DNA of 64,000 nt from Novipirellula aureliae (GCF_007860185.1 NZ_SJPY01000010.1:1-64000), one strand, 5' to 3'; shown: positions 43,032 through 53,544, counted from the stretch's first letter. Notes: a model not told the origin generated them from the letters alone. Translations and numbers: made by a program.

Positions 43032-44563
43032 CGTTGAGTGGGAGCTGACGTTTCAATTTGCCACTGGAAACCTTCGGCAGCGAATGTGTCCTGCGAGGAC
43101 TGCGAACAAATTTGCTGGAACAAACGGCCTGCCAGTTCCGGGTACTTAGACTCTTCCGCCACCGCCCAAGGTTGTATCGCGATACTGCAGGGGATGCCTT
43201 GGATTCGGATCGCATCCAAGGACTCCGCAGCACCCGCTGCGTTACTCAAATAGGCAACGGCAGTGTCAAGCGAACCGGCTAGCAATTGATTCACCAGCAT
43301 GTCCCCCGTTGGTGATTGGACCGTCACGTTTGACATGACTTCTTTTTGGATACCACCTTCACGAAACGTGTTTTGGGTGATCCAGCCCATGGCGCATTGT
43401 TTCTCGTGTCCAATCCCAACTCGCAAGTCGCTACGAGCTAAGTCTTTCAGTGTTTTGATCTTTTTGGGATTGCCCTTTTGCACAAGAATCACCAGTTCAT
43501 TTTGTGAGACCGGAACCGGTTCGAGAAACAAATCTTGAACCTGGTTCATGAACTCCGAATCGCACGCGAAATAGGCATCGGGGTGTTGACCCGCCTTCAT
43601 TTGAGCAACCAAGATTCCGCATCCGTTGTAAACTCGGTTGACTTTGACGCCTTCGCGTTGTTCAAACGTCTCGATCGTTTCCTCGATCGCGGGGCGTAAC
43701 ATCGAGCCCGCAAAAATGACCAACTCCGGCACGTCGCTCCAAACGTCTCCGCGTTGGGTGCGGAAACCAAATTCAGCGTATCGTTTCAGTCCACGATCTT
43801 GTGCCGAAACGTAGCGAGCGAAATGAAGTGCAGCTTGGGGTTGGTCTGTCGTTGCGATGACGCCGATGGAGATTTGAGAAGCGGCATCAGCCAGTTCAGG
43901 CAGTTCAACGTACTGTAGGTCGTCGTAGGTATGCAGTACCGCGTCGTAAACGATTCCGGCATCTGCCGCGCCGATCGTAACATCGTTGGCAACCTCGTTG
44001 ACCGTTGTTCGCAGCGCGGTCGCCGTGGACGTGATCGATTCCCACTGGTCATCACCGCTCATTGTCTGTTGGACGACTTTGCCAATCGCGGCCGTATCGG
44101 GACTCGCTAGTACCACTCGGACATCATCGCGGAGCAGGTCCTTCAGCTGTTCGATCGACTTCGGATTGTTTCGTTTGACAGCGACAACAGCCTGCATCTG
44201 GGCAATCGGCAGCTCCTCAGCGATCAATCGCTTCTGGCTCGCCATCTCGAGATAGCTGTCGTCGGCTGGCAAGAATAAATCGCCCGATCCTGTAACCTCC
44301 ATCGACGACAAAAGGGTTTGTGATGGTCCGTACTGAATATCAATCTTGCGACCAAACTCGTTTTCGTAATCCGCGGCAATCGACTCCATCACCGCACGAT
44401 TACTCGCGGCGCAGTAGAGCATCAATGACCGTTGCCCATCGTCCGGCGTCGATGGACTGTCTATGTCGAGATTTAGGATGGCAAAGATCCCCGCCAGTGA
44501 AGCGGCCGACCCAATGATGAGAAGGAAGATGCGATTTTTTGGTAACATTCTTTTAAAATCCAC
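43028..44563 (-). CDS. modA: tandem ModA-like binding protein
   Basis: 511-residue protein from ATG 44563, twice the usual ModA length. An N-terminal membrane anchor (residues 12-30) is followed by two ModA/SBP_bac_11 domains in a row. The first (about residues 45-275) has L-Y-C-A-A-S-N-R-A-V and G-S-G-D-L-F-L-P-A. The second (about 285-505) has I-F-A-G-S-M-L-R-P-A and Q-H-P-D-A-Y-F-A-C-D. Each is a full bilobal domain, so the transporter seems to carry two binding modules. First gene of the operon. Confidence 0.88.
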   Translation of the reverse strand: MDFKRMLPKNRIFLLIIGSAASLAGIFAILNLDIDSPSTPDDGQRSLMLYCAASNRAVMESIAADYENEFGRKIDIQYGPSQTLLSSMEVTGSGDLFLPADDSYLEMASQKRLIAEELPIAQMQAVVAVKRNNPKSIEQLKDLLRDDVRVVLASPDTAAIGKVVQQTMSGDDQWESITSTATALRTTVNEVANDVTIGAADAGIVYDAVLHTYDDLQYVELPELADAASQISIGVIATTDQPQAALHFARYVSAQDRGLKRYAEFGFRTQRGDVWSDVPELVIFAGSMLRPAIEETIETFEQREGVKVNRVYNGCGILVAQMKAGQHPDAYFACDSEFMNQVQDLFLEPVPVSQNELVILVQKGNPKKIKTLKDLARSDLRVGIGHEKQCAMGWITQNTFREGGIQKEVMSNVTVQSPTGDMLVNQLLAGSLDTAVAYLSNAAGAAESLDAIRIQGIPCSIAIQPWAVAEESKYPELAGRLFQQICSQSSQDTFAAEGFQWQIETSAPTQR

Positions 44564-45510
44564 GTTGTCTAACTAATTGGGAACCAGGCGAGTATAGCAT
44601 GATCGATTTCCTGAACAGGCACCCTTAGATGAATTGCTGGGTTTTGCGGCAGTTTCGTTCGCTCGAATGGGGCAACGGGCACGGAAATCTTACCGCCTAG
44701 CGAAACGGAATCGATAAACATCCACTGCCAATATTCCACTGCCGAGTTGTCGAACGCTTTGTCACCGCTTGATTTTAGGCTTGGCAAAAGAGTGGTTGGG
44801 GCATCTTGCCCTCGGAAGTTGCGTCTGGAAGCGACTGCCAAAAAAGATCTTTACCCTCATTCCTAGGTGTGACGAAGCACGCATGGTGGGTCAAGGTTTC
44901 GTTTTCGGGTAGTGGACGAGGTAACGAGTCCTTTTGGACCGCTGTGCCGTATGGGATCTGTGCCGTATGGGACTCGTAACCTCGTCCACGACGGCACTCT
45001 GATTATTGATGTTGATGCAGGGCTAGCCCTGTATTTTCGTGTTTTTTACGGAACCACTTCAAGTCGCTGAAGTGTCACAGGTATTCAGTCAGCGGCCCGG
45101 TGTGCTAAAGTATTCTTTCTCTTGTGTTTCCTGCGTCATGATTCAGCTATACTGGAAGCGAATGTCGCGACAATCGTAGAGAAGCATACCTGGGAGGAGA
45201 AAAATACCTGGAACAAAGCGGAGTGTCCCTTTTCAGGACAGGTCAAGTTTTGAGCACCTCTGCGAGGGACGTTGATTTAATATCTGAGACGATCGAATGA
45301 CGGTACACGATCAAACAGCCCAAAGAGGCTGCGAGTTTTTGTAGCGAAACCAGGCAATCGTTTCGGCAACGGTCAAGGATATGTCTGCAAGCCGAACGGT
45401 TTGGCGACTTTCGCGACGGTTGAAGCCACGATATCGCCCCGCTTCTAAAATTCACGTTTGAATCGGGAAGCAATGCTTGAGTCAATGAACGAAGGAATGA
45501 TGCCTAGCCT
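44564..45510. other. intergenic region with repeat element
   Basis: 947 bp without a supported gene. At 44757-44879 an element starting gctttgtcaccgcttgatttt and ending gtgacgaagc matches the one at 24028-24090. A short direct repeat, tgtgccgtatggga, lies near 44943-44972. Open frames here are short and lack starts. Confidence 0.6.
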
Positions 45511-48500
45511 ATGTACCTAAACTCTCTCTCCGTTCGTAGCTGCATCCAATTGCTGCTGACGATCGCGATGGTTCCCGCTTCCTTTGTCGCTTCCGCCTCG
45601 GATGACTGGCCCATGTGGCGCAGCGATGCGCAGCGATCGGCGGCAAGTACCAACCGAGTGTCCGATGCATTCCGTCTGCTGTGGCAGCGAGAATTCACCC
45701 AACGCGTGCCTGCGTGGGATGATCCGCTCAACCTGGACTTAATGACTTACGATCGCATTTTTGAGCCCATCGTTATGGATGGGCGAATGTTCGTCGGATT
45801 CAATGACCAAGACAAATTGCTGGCGCTCGATGCTAGCACCGGGCGCGAACTGTGGTCGTTCGTAACGGAAGCTCCGGTGCGATTGCCTCCGGTGGGATGG
45901 CAGGGCAAGGTCTACTTTTGCAGCGATGATGGTTTTCTGTACTGTGTTGACGCTGCCGCTGGAACGCTTGAGTGGAAGTTCAGCGGTGCCCCCAATACTC
46001 AGCATGTTATCGGCAATCAACGGCTATCGTCCGCTTGGCCTGCTCGCGGCGGTCCGGTGGTGCGCGATGGTCGAGTCTACTTCGCAGCCAGTATTTGGCC
46101 CTTCATGGGCACGTTCATATATGCACTCGATGCGGAGTCCGGCGAGATCCAGTGGCTCAATGATCGCACGGGAGCTCAGTATATTAAGCAACCGCACAAC
46201 GCGCCTTCCTTCGCAGGGGTGGCGCCGCAAGGTGCCCTGGTGGCAACCGAGAGCGAATTGATTGTGCCCGGAGGTCGTTCGGTTCCCGCCGTCTTTGACC
46301 GGGCCACAGGCGAATTGCGTTATTTTGAGTTAAACGCAGGCGGCAAGGGAACGGGCGGATCGTTCGTCGCTGCGACTGGCGATCGTTTCTATGTGCATAC
46401 CCGTGAAAAAGGAACACGGGCCTTTCAAATATCGACCGGCAAGAAAACGGCCTTCATGCCGAACGAGCCGGTGTTGAACGCCGGCATCGTTTATTCGGCA
46501 GAGTTGGCGGACGACCAACCGATGGTCCGCGCCTTTGGATCAGACGACAAGTTGATCTGGGAAATCGCTGCTGATGGAAGCGGCGATTTGATTCTGGCCG
46601 GGGATAAGCTGATCGCTGCGGGGAACAACCAGATCACCGCGATTCGCTTGCCCGCACAAGGCGAACCTGCGAAAATCGTCTTTCAATTGCCTTGTGAAGA
46701 GCCGATTGAGCGATTATTGGTCGCGTCCGAGAAACTCTTCGCAGTCACACTCGACGGCAAATTGCTCGCCTTTGGTGAGAACGCTCGTTCTTCGCTGCCA
46801 CCGGTTGTGCTACCAGCCGAGTTGCCTGCCGAGTTGCCTGCCAACAAGAATGCGGTAGCGATAGCGGACGAAACGGACCGTCAAGTGGTTCAGCAAATGC
46901 TTGGTAGCTCGGCGGCCGAAGGTTATGCTTTTTGGTACGGCTCAACCGATTCGCGTATCGCTCGCAGTTTGGCTAGCGAATCACCGTTCAAACAATTGGC
47001 GATGGTCGATTCTGATTTGCGCCGCGTTCACCAGATGCGAGAACAGCTTGAATCGCAAGGGATTCAAGGCGTCACCGTCCATCATGCCAATGCGGCCGAC
47101 TTTCGTGCCCCGCAGTACGTGGGACACATGGTGTTCATCGCGCCCGATTGTGTGGCGGAGATCTTGCATGAGATGACTGCCGGGGCCGCGTCTGCAAAAA
47201 TGCGGGCAGTGGACAATGCTCCCCAGACTATCCGTCAATCTGAAACACTGGCTGGTTTGTATCAAACGGTGCGTCCCTATGGCGGCACGATGCATCTATT
47301 GTTCTCTGATCGAAATGGAGAAGAAGGTGTCGCTGAGATTAAGGTCGAAGACCTCGTAGAGCTTGTCGATGCGCAGGGGCTCGAAAAGGCGAAGGTGGAA
47401 ATTCACGATTATGGGGTCTGTATCCGCCGCGTCGGCGCGCTGCCAGGTTCCTCCAATTGGACGCATCAATATGGTGACGTGGCCAATACGCTCAAATCCA
47501 ACGATAGCCGAGTCAAGCTTCCATTGGGCGTGTTGTGGTTTGGCGGCAACAGCAATATGGACGTTCTGCCGCGGCATGGTCACGGGCCACCAGAACAAGT
47601 GGTTGATGGGCGGCTGTATATTCAAGGTATGAATAGCCTTAGCTGCCGTGATGTCTACACGGGCCGTGTCGTCTGGAAGCGAGACTTTGGCGATCTAGGA
47701 ACCTTCGATGTCTATTTTGATACGACTTACGAAGATAGTCCGCTAGATCCCAAATACAATCAGGTTCACATCCCCGGTGCGAATGCTCGAGGTACGAACT
47801 ATGTCGTGACTGAAGATCGAGTTTACATGCTGGTCGGCAACGCCTGTTTGGCCCTCGACCCGCTGACCGGACAAACGCTCCATCAAATCGAACTGCCCCG
47901 CGATGACAACGGGGATCAACCCGAGTGGGGCTATATTGGTGTGTACGAGGACGTACTGATTGGCGGTTTGGGGTTTGCCAAGTATCGCGAGCGTCATGAA
48001 TTGGAGTTCGAGTCGGACAAGAGTCTAAAACTCAATAAGGCGGGCTTCGGTTCGAAGAGCTTCGACCGTGCGGCGAGTATTGGACTGATCGGTTTTGATC
48101 GGCATACGGGCGAACAAAAATGGCAAGTCATGGCCAGGCATAGCTTCTGGCACAACGGCATCGTCGCGGGGGCCGGCAAACTCTATTGCCTCGACAAAAA
48201 CCCAAGTCAAGTCGAACAAGCTTTGTTACGCCGCGGCCAACCGGAGCCTGACGACTACCGCATCCTTGCCCTCGATTATCGAACCGGTCAGACCGTATGG
48301 GAAATTGAGGAGGGCGTTTTTGGAACATGGCTGGGCTATTCGCCCCAGTTCGATATGCTCCTTCATGCGGGCGCTGAAGCTAGAGATCGCTTGGTTGCGG
48401 AGACCGGCCATGGTATGACCGTCTACCACGCGACCGATGGCACGATCCAGTGGCAGAACCCGGACCTAGAATACTCGGGGCCCTGCATCCTGCACAATGA

Positions 48501-49536
48501 TTGGATTATCACCAACGCAAACTCTTACACGGAATCGGCAGGAGCCTTTCACCTGCTGAGCGGCAAGCAGAAGATGGTTAAGAACCCGCTGACGGGAGAG
48601 CTACAGCCATGGAGAATCACACGTGCTTACGGTTGTAACAGCATCATTGCCAGTGAGAACATGCTGACGTTCCGTTCGGGCGCTGCCGGATTTTACGATT
48701 TGTTGACCGAGGGTGGGACGGGCAATTTGGGTGGCTTTAAATCGGGATGCACCTCCAATCTTGTTGTGGCCAATGGTGTGCTCAACGCGCCTGACTACAC
48801 ACGAACGTGCAGTTGCGCGTACCAGAATCAAACCTCGTTGGCTCTGGTTCACATGCCTGACATCGATGTATGGACGATTGATCTGATTGCAAACAGCGCA
48901 ACACCTAATCAATTACTCGAGCGATTGTCACTCAACTTCGGTGCTCCTGGCCATCGCCGCCAACCCGACGGTCAATTGTGGATGGAGTACCCGGTTATGG
49001 CTGGCGATTCCATTCCTATCGACATCGAAACCAATGCCGAGGCCAAGCCATTCCAGCATCACTCGTCGCTGGTCAAAGGGGTGGATCGGCCATGGGTGCT
49101 AGCGTCGGGGTTGGAGGATCTGACCGAATTGCGGATTGGCATGCGAATCAAATCACCGCCTGTAGAGGCGGGCGCGAACAAGTCGAAATCAAAAAAGACC
49201 GACACGACATCGAAAGCCAAAGCTGCGGTGAGCCAACGCGATGAGCCACGGGCAGAAACTACGGCGGCCGAGGTCGACGCCCCCGTTCACTCCTACGATG
49301 TGCGTTTGCATTTCTCTTGCTCACCAATTGCCAGCCAGGGGCGACGAGTCTTTGACGTTTATGCACAAGACCAGTTAGTGCTTAGCGACGTGGCGATCGA
49401 TCCAGCCGGCGACGTGGGGCAGCAGACGGCGGAGCATTTGCTAGAAAAAATCCCCATCGCGGGCGATCTACGATTGCGTTTCGTTCCCAAGCAGGGAACC
49501 GCCGTCCTATCAGGCATCGAGATCGAAAAGAGATAG
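45511..49536 (+). CDS. giant exported PQQ-type beta-propeller protein with internal Rossmann-like domain
   Basis: 1341-residue protein from ATG 45511 with a signal peptide (residues 1-30). An N-terminal PQQ propeller (about residues 35-430) has blades such as L-L-A-L-D-A-S-T-G-R-E-L-W. A segment of about 190 residues (450-640) with A-E-G-Y-A-F-W-Y-G-S and L-A-M-V-D-S-D-L-R-R-V resembles a methyltransferase-like Rossmann fold. A second propeller (650-1160) and a C-terminal beta domain (1170-1341) follow, with a Lys/Ser/Thr linker near 1240. It probably works outside the cytoplasm. Function unknown; the pattern fits large planctomycete propeller proteins. Confidence 0.87.
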   Translation: MYLNSLSVRSCIQLLLTIAMVPASFVASASDDWPMWRSDAQRSAASTNRVSDAFRLLWQREFTQRVPAWDDPLNLDLMTYDRIFEPIVMDGRMFVGFNDQDKLLALDASTGRELWSFVTEAPVRLPPVGWQGKVYFCSDDGFLYCVDAAAGTLEWKFSGAPNTQHVIGNQRLSSAWPARGGPVVRDGRVYFAASIWPFMGTFIYALDAESGEIQWLNDRTGAQYIKQPHNAPSFAGVAPQGALVATESELIVPGGRSVPAVFDRATGELRYFELNAGGKGTGGSFVAATGDRFYVHTREKGTRAFQISTGKKTAFMPNEPVLNAGIVYSAELADDQPMVRAFGSDDKLIWEIAADGSGDLILAGDKLIAAGNNQITAIRLPAQGEPAKIVFQLPCEEPIERLLVASEKLFAVTLDGKLLAFGENARSSLPPVVLPAELPAELPANKNAVAIADETDRQVVQQMLGSSAAEGYAFWYGSTDSRIARSLASESPFKQLAMVDSDLRRVHQMREQLESQGIQGVTVHHANAADFRAPQYVGHMVFIAPDCVAEILHEMTAGAASAKMRAVDNAPQTIRQSETLAGLYQTVRPYGGTMHLLFSDRNGEEGVAEIKVEDLVELVDAQGLEKAKVEIHDYGVCIRRVGALPGSSNWTHQYGDVANTLKSNDSRVKLPLGVLWFGGNSNMDVLPRHGHGPPEQVVDGRLYIQGMNSLSCRDVYTGRVVWKRDFGDLGTFDVYFDTTYEDSPLDPKYNQVHIPGANARGTNYVVTEDRVYMLVGNACLALDPLTGQTLHQIELPRDDNGDQPEWGYIGVYEDVLIGGLGFAKYRERHELEFESDKSLKLNKAGFGSKSFDRAASIGLIGFDRHTGEQKWQVMARHSFWHNGIVAGAGKLYCLDKNPSQVEQALLRRGQPEPDDYRILALDYRTGQTVWEIEEGVFGTWLGYSPQFDMLLHAGAEARDRLVAETGHGMTVYHATDGTIQWQNPDLEYSGPCILHNDWIITNANSYTESAGAFHLLSGKQKMVKNPLTGELQPWRITRAYGCNSIIASENMLTFRSGAAGFYDLLTEGGTGNLGGFKSGCTSNLVVANGVLNAPDYTRTCSCAYQNQTSLALVHMPDIDVWTIDLIANSATPNQLLERLSLNFGAPGHRRQPDGQLWMEYPVMAGDSIPIDIETNAEAKPFQHHSSLVKGVDRPWVLASGLEDLTELRIGMRIKSPPVEAGANKSKSKKTDTTSKAKAAVSQRDEPRAETTAAEVDAPVHSYDVRLHFSCSPIASQGRRVFDVYAQDQLVLSDVAIDPAGDVGQQTAEHLLEKIPIAGDLRLRFVPKQGTAVLSGIEIEKR

Positions 49537-49617
49537 TTCCATCTTTTTGTGAGCCGACGCCGCGAGCCGCGGGTACCGCAACAACGATCGGATCGGCGAC
49601 CGCGGATAACGCCGTCG

Positions 49618-49651
49618 GTTCCGTTTCCGGTCACATGCGACCGGACGGAAC
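49618..49651 (+). terminator. hairpin after the giant propeller gene
   Basis: GTTCCGT-tt-CCGGTC, six-base loop, GACCGG-ACGGAAC: 13 paired bases with a two-base bulge, followed by ttgcggttttc. It could terminate or stabilise the upstream transcript; the T run is poor. Confidence 0.5.
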
Positions 49652-49727
49652 TTGCGGTTTCTAACGCAAACGCCAAAACGGTAGACCAAATTATGTCAAT
49701 CAATACGCGAACGAGTGGCCCGTTGAT

Positions 49728-50702
49728 ATGAAAAAGCCTTTACTCATTTTTCTAATGGCCGCCGCAGCGGTTGCTGCTTCGACCGCCGCTTTGATGGCCT
49801 GCCAAGTCCCCGTGTTTCGGTATGCACTTGAACGTTGGTTGGCCGACAAGTACCAAGTGATCGTACTATCGGCTGGCCCACTCGACGCGACTTCACAGTC
49901 GAGCCTACAGCGTTTGCAAACGGCAGAGGCGGAACGGGGTGCCAATTTTGATGTGATAACGGCCGACGTGGCAGCGATTCACGATGAACGTCTGCTCGAA
50001 ATGTGGAAGCAGCATCAGCCTAACGGCTCGCCGCTCATGATCGTGCTCTATCCCCGTTCGGCGGAGCAGGTACCCGATCGCGTGATCGAAGTCGTCGAGT
50101 TCAACAGCGACGCCATCGATCGGCTGTTGCATTCGCCCGTGCGCAAGGAAGTTGCCCAGCGGCTCGGCAGTGGGCAAACAGCCGTCTGGGTTTTTGTTCC
50201 TTGTGGTGATGCAGATAAAGACAGCTTGGCTATCCGCACACTTGAACAACGTTTAGCCGCGGGACAACAAAAATTGACAGTACCCACCGCAGAAGATTTA
50301 GACATTGACCCGCTGCGATTGGAAAGGAACCAGATTCCTCTTCGAATCGAATTCTCAGTCGTGACGCTTGACCGTCAAGATCCGCAGGAAGGATTTTTGT
50401 TGGCCGCATTGACGCAGAGCGAGCCTGACTTGTCGCAGACCGAGCCGCAGGCATTTCCTGTTTTTGGGCGTGGCCGAGTGTTGTATGGGTTGGTTGGTCG
50501 AGGGATTCAGCAAGCTACGATCGATACAGCTTGCACCTTCGTGGCTGGCCCCTGCTCATGTCAAGTCAAGAATATGAATCCGGGTTTTGATTTGCTTTTG
50601 TTCTATAATTGGGATGACGCGGTAGCGGGATCAATGATTTCGGATGCCTTGCCCGATGAATCCTCGGAACCGATCATGCTCACCATTCCTCCCGGTCGGT
50701 AA
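49728..50702 (+). CDS. membrane-anchored hypothetical protein with CQVPVFRYALERW motif
   Basis: 324-residue protein from ATG 49728. The N-terminal hydrophobic segment ends in L-M-A-C-Q-V-P-V-F-R-Y-A-L-E-R-W, a conserved start I associate with a planctomycete-specific family; the cysteine could be lipidated. The remainder is soluble, with a C-S-C-Q-V-K pair near residue 285. No enzymatic motif is visible. Downstream of the propeller gene in the same direction; co-function is inferred only from position. Confidence 0.72.
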   Translation: MKKPLLIFLMAAAAVAASTAALMACQVPVFRYALERWLADKYQVIVLSAGPLDATSQSSLQRLQTAEAERGANFDVITADVAAIHDERLLEMWKQHQPNGSPLMIVLYPRSAEQVPDRVIEVVEFNSDAIDRLLHSPVRKEVAQRLGSGQTAVWVFVPCGDADKDSLAIRTLEQRLAAGQQKLTVPTAEDLDIDPLRLERNQIPLRIEFSVVTLDRQDPQEGFLLAALTQSEPDLSQTEPQAFPVFGRGRVLYGLVGRGIQQATIDTACTFVAGPCSCQVKNMNPGFDLLLFYNWDDAVAGSMISDALPDESSEPIMLTIPPGR

Positions 50703-51182
50703 GAACAGCGCTGTGGTGCGTTTTTTCTATTCAGAAATGGAATGGATCAGTGGTCCGTTTTCTGGGAGGGCGGTTGTTTGGCGAGATAGGTTTCTTTGGT
50801 TGGCTTGCAGCACGACGGTGTGTAGGGAGATTTTTAAAATCGTTCAGCTGTCTGCTCAGGCGGTAGTGAGATGGATTCGCTGCTTTGCCGTTTTGCTGCT
50901 TTTCTCGGTGTTTTCGTCGATTTCTGTGTGATGTATCTCATCCTCTTGCCCTGGTGTTGGCGAGAACGCTTTACCAAACCGGTGACAACAATCGCTGTGC
51001 CACCGAGCATAATGCAGATGCAATCGGAAAACCATCGGGCGTGCTCGAGTCGCCGAGGTTCGCTTTTAGACAATGGAGCATTTCTCGCATCTTGACATTA
51101 TTTTGTTTCCTCGCTCCTGCCTGCTTGGTACGATGGAGGGTGCCGAGCGGCGTAATCCCACCTTTTTATTTGGATACGGAAC
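50703..51182. other. intergenic region
   Basis: 480 bp in which no convincing gene is seen. Several overlapping short frames exist on both strands without good starts. Confidence 0.5.
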
Positions 51183-52127
51183 ATGCCCATCATTTTGTTA
51201 GTCGAGGATTCCGATGTCGATCGCGCTATGATAACCGGGCTCTTAAACGCTGATGTCGATTGGTTGATGTCGTATGCCAAAAACGGTGCGGAGGCAATGC
51301 GGATGCTAGCCGACGCAACGCCCGATGTTGTCGTGACCGATTTGGTGATGCCTGAAATGGATGGCATGGAACTTGTGTCTCAAATGGCGGTTTCGTATCC
51401 CGAAGTACCCGTTGTTTTGGTAACAAGTCATGACGATGTCAAAATGGCGTTCAAGGCGCTGAGGGCTGGAGCATCTAGTTACGTGCCCAAGGCCCAATTG
51501 AATGACCGGTTGCTTGATACGGTCGAACAGGTGTTGTCCGTTCGCAACATGGACCACCATGACAAACGAATCGCTCAGATCACGACCAACACTCGCTATC
51601 GATTTATCTTGGAGAACGATCCACTGCTAATCGCACCGCTGGTGGATCGCATTCAACAAGGAATGATTGGCATGCAACTCTGTTCGCCAACACAACGTAT
51701 GCATGTTGGTATCGCGCTGGAAGAAGCGTTGACCAATGCCATCTTCCATGGCAATCTTGAGTTGCCCGCATACCGGTTGCCTGAAATTCGTCATCTCATT
51801 CATGAAGGAAGGCCGTCTCCGTTGGTTCAGGAGCGTCGCGAGGAATCTCCCTACAAAGAACGCCGCGTTCATGTGGCGGTCGACTTTACACGTGACCGAG
51901 TTCAATTGGTGGTCTCGGATGAAGGCAATGGATTCGACGTGGATGTGATTCATCCTAAATCGATCAATGACATCATCGATGGTCAGTGTGGCCGCGGCTT
52001 GTTGTTGATTCGAACCTTTATGAGTGACGTGTTGTTCAACAAAACCGGTAGCGAGGTAAGAATGATTCTTAACAATCCTCTCGCCGCAATGCGGCCCAAA
52101 ATGAAAGTAGCCGATATTCGAGATTGA
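51183..52127 (+). CDS. response regulator with RsbW-type ATPase domain
   Basis: 314-residue protein from ATG 51183. An N-terminal receiver domain (about residues 1-120) has phospho-acceptor Asp in V-V-T-D-L-V-M-P-E-M-D-G, V-T-S-H and a K near residue 100. The C-terminal HATPase_c (anti-sigma-type) domain has E-E-A-L-T-N-A-I-F-H-G-N, D-E-G-N-G-F-D and G-R-G-L-L-L-I. It may be a phosphorylation-controlled kinase of an anti-sigma antagonist. No partner gene is adjacent. Confidence 0.9.
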   Translation: MPIILLVEDSDVDRAMITGLLNADVDWLMSYAKNGAEAMRMLADATPDVVVTDLVMPEMDGMELVSQMAVSYPEVPVVLVTSHDDVKMAFKALRAGASSYVPKAQLNDRLLDTVEQVLSVRNMDHHDKRIAQITTNTRYRFILENDPLLIAPLVDRIQQGMIGMQLCSPTQRMHVGIALEEALTNAIFHGNLELPAYRLPEIRHLIHEGRPSPLVQERREESPYKERRVHVAVDFTRDRVQLVVSDEGNGFDVDVIHPKSINDIIDGQCGRGLLLIRTFMSDVLFNKTGSEVRMILNNPLAAMRPKMKVADIRD

Positions 52128-52551
52128 TCGCTGCGTTACCAAGCGATGAAACGAAGCGACGATTCACTTGATCGGCCCCCCCCAACGTCGGTTTTGATCG
52201 AGACAAGGCAAATCAATTCGTGAGACTTCACGAATGCGTCCGTGCTGCCGTTCAGGCGATCGAAGGCCATCGATTCGTCCAATTTTGGTGTGACGGCATC
52301 GTCCCTCGGTCGAACCGATGCGGAAACGAAAGTCCATCTGGTGGCGATCGGCGGCGACGACAAACACACCATCAAGCTGCGCTGAGTGTTTGGGGGGTGT
52401 GTCCCAGATACAGTCCTGTCCATTGAGGATGTGATTGCCACCTACAACAGAAACGAGAAAAATTGTAAAACCAAGGACCCGTCCGAGCAAGAACGCAAGG
52501 ATCTCGTGTTGTGTATCCTGTCGCTCTGGATTGATATTGGAGAACAAGACG
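52128..52551. other. intergenic region, possible gene relic
   Basis: A poly-C tract (gcccccccc) lies at 52177-52185 and a G tract near 52390. Several frames are open over about 250 bp on both strands, the sign of a decayed coding region, but no family can be named. Confidence 0.4.
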
Positions 52552-53544
52552 ATGCGCATTAAGTATTTTTCATTGACACTTCTGATCATGTCTGCGAATG
52601 TATTCGTCTTCGCAGCCCCCCCCCCTACGGTTGCACATAATTCAGATCGTGGCCCCTGCCCCGTGACGCACCGCTTTATAAAAGGCGGGTGGGCCTCTAA
52701 GGGGGTGGGGATTATTGGTGAAGACTTGAAAGTTGAATGGGCTGAGCCGAGCGAAGACGAGATCAGTGATGTATGGTCTCTAGACGATGGCGGTGTGGTA
52801 CACAGCTTTTCGATACGCAAGCAAAAGAGTGCAGGCATCAAACGATATGATGCTGACAGGACCCTAAAGTGGGTTTATACGGTGGCAACAGGTCGCGACA
52901 ACCATTCTTGCCAACCGCTCCCCAGCGGCCACTTCCTGGCGGGCGAATCCACTGCGGGTGCCGCCTTTATGGTTGAAATTGACGATACCGGCAAAAAGAT
53001 CAAAGAGGTCCAACTGGTCCTCCCCGAGGCGATAAAAGAACGATCACTTAAGGATATTCACCATGTTTTCCGGAATGTGCGCAAAACCCAGGGTGGAACC
53101 TATTTGGCCGCCTGCATGCATTACGAACACGCTGTTGAGTGGGACAAAGATGGGAACCTGTTACGAGAGTTTCCGGACTGCCACTATGCAGCCATTCGTC
53201 TAGCCAACGGTGACACGCTCGTGTCCGGGAAAAAGGGAGTCCTCCAATACGATGCAAACCAAAATCTAGTGTGGGCGGTGACGGCCGAGGACTTTGCCCG
53301 TTTGAATCTGAAGATCGGCATGATCTGCGGTCTGCAACGTCTGCCCAACGGAAACACAATCATCAGCAATGTGAAGCACGGAAATTTGACGACAACCGGT
53401 GACACGTACAAAGTGATTGAGCTCACCCCTGCCAAGGAACTCGTATGGTGGGTCGATGATCCCCTCTTTGCCGATATGAACCTGGGAAGTGTCCAGGTAC
53501 TGGATGTTAATGGAAATGCAACACAGTTTGAGGTGTGGAAGTAG
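52552..53544 (+). CDS. exported beta-propeller protein (arylsulfotransferase/PQQ-like)
   Basis: 330-residue protein from ATG 52552 with a signal peptide (residues 1-21). It is built of repeating blades such as L-P-S-G-H-F-L-A-G-E, W-D-K-D-G-N-L-L-R-E-F and L-P-N-G-N-T-I-I-S-N, typical of arylsulfotransferase-like or PQQ-like propellers. No catalytic His pair could be assigned. It stands alone, followed by the palindromic repeat array. Confidence 0.83.
   Translation: MRIKYFSLTLLIMSANVFVFAAPPPTVAHNSDRGPCPVTHRFIKGGWASKGVGIIGEDLKVEWAEPSEDEISDVWSLDDGGVVHSFSIRKQKSAGIKRYDADRTLKWVYTVATGRDNHSCQPLPSGHFLAGESTAGAAFMVEIDDTGKKIKEVQLVLPEAIKERSLKDIHHVFRNVRKTQGGTYLAACMHYEHAVEWDKDGNLLREFPDCHYAAIRLANGDTLVSGKKGVLQYDANQNLVWAVTAEDFARLNLKIGMICGLQRLPNGNTIISNVKHGNLTTTGDTYKVIELTPAKELVWWVDDPLFADMNLGSVQVLDVNGNATQFEVWK

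Noticed and set aside
44569-44841. 90-codon minus frame downstream of the modA promoter region
   Set aside because: It overlaps a repeat element, and no ribosome site or family is visible.
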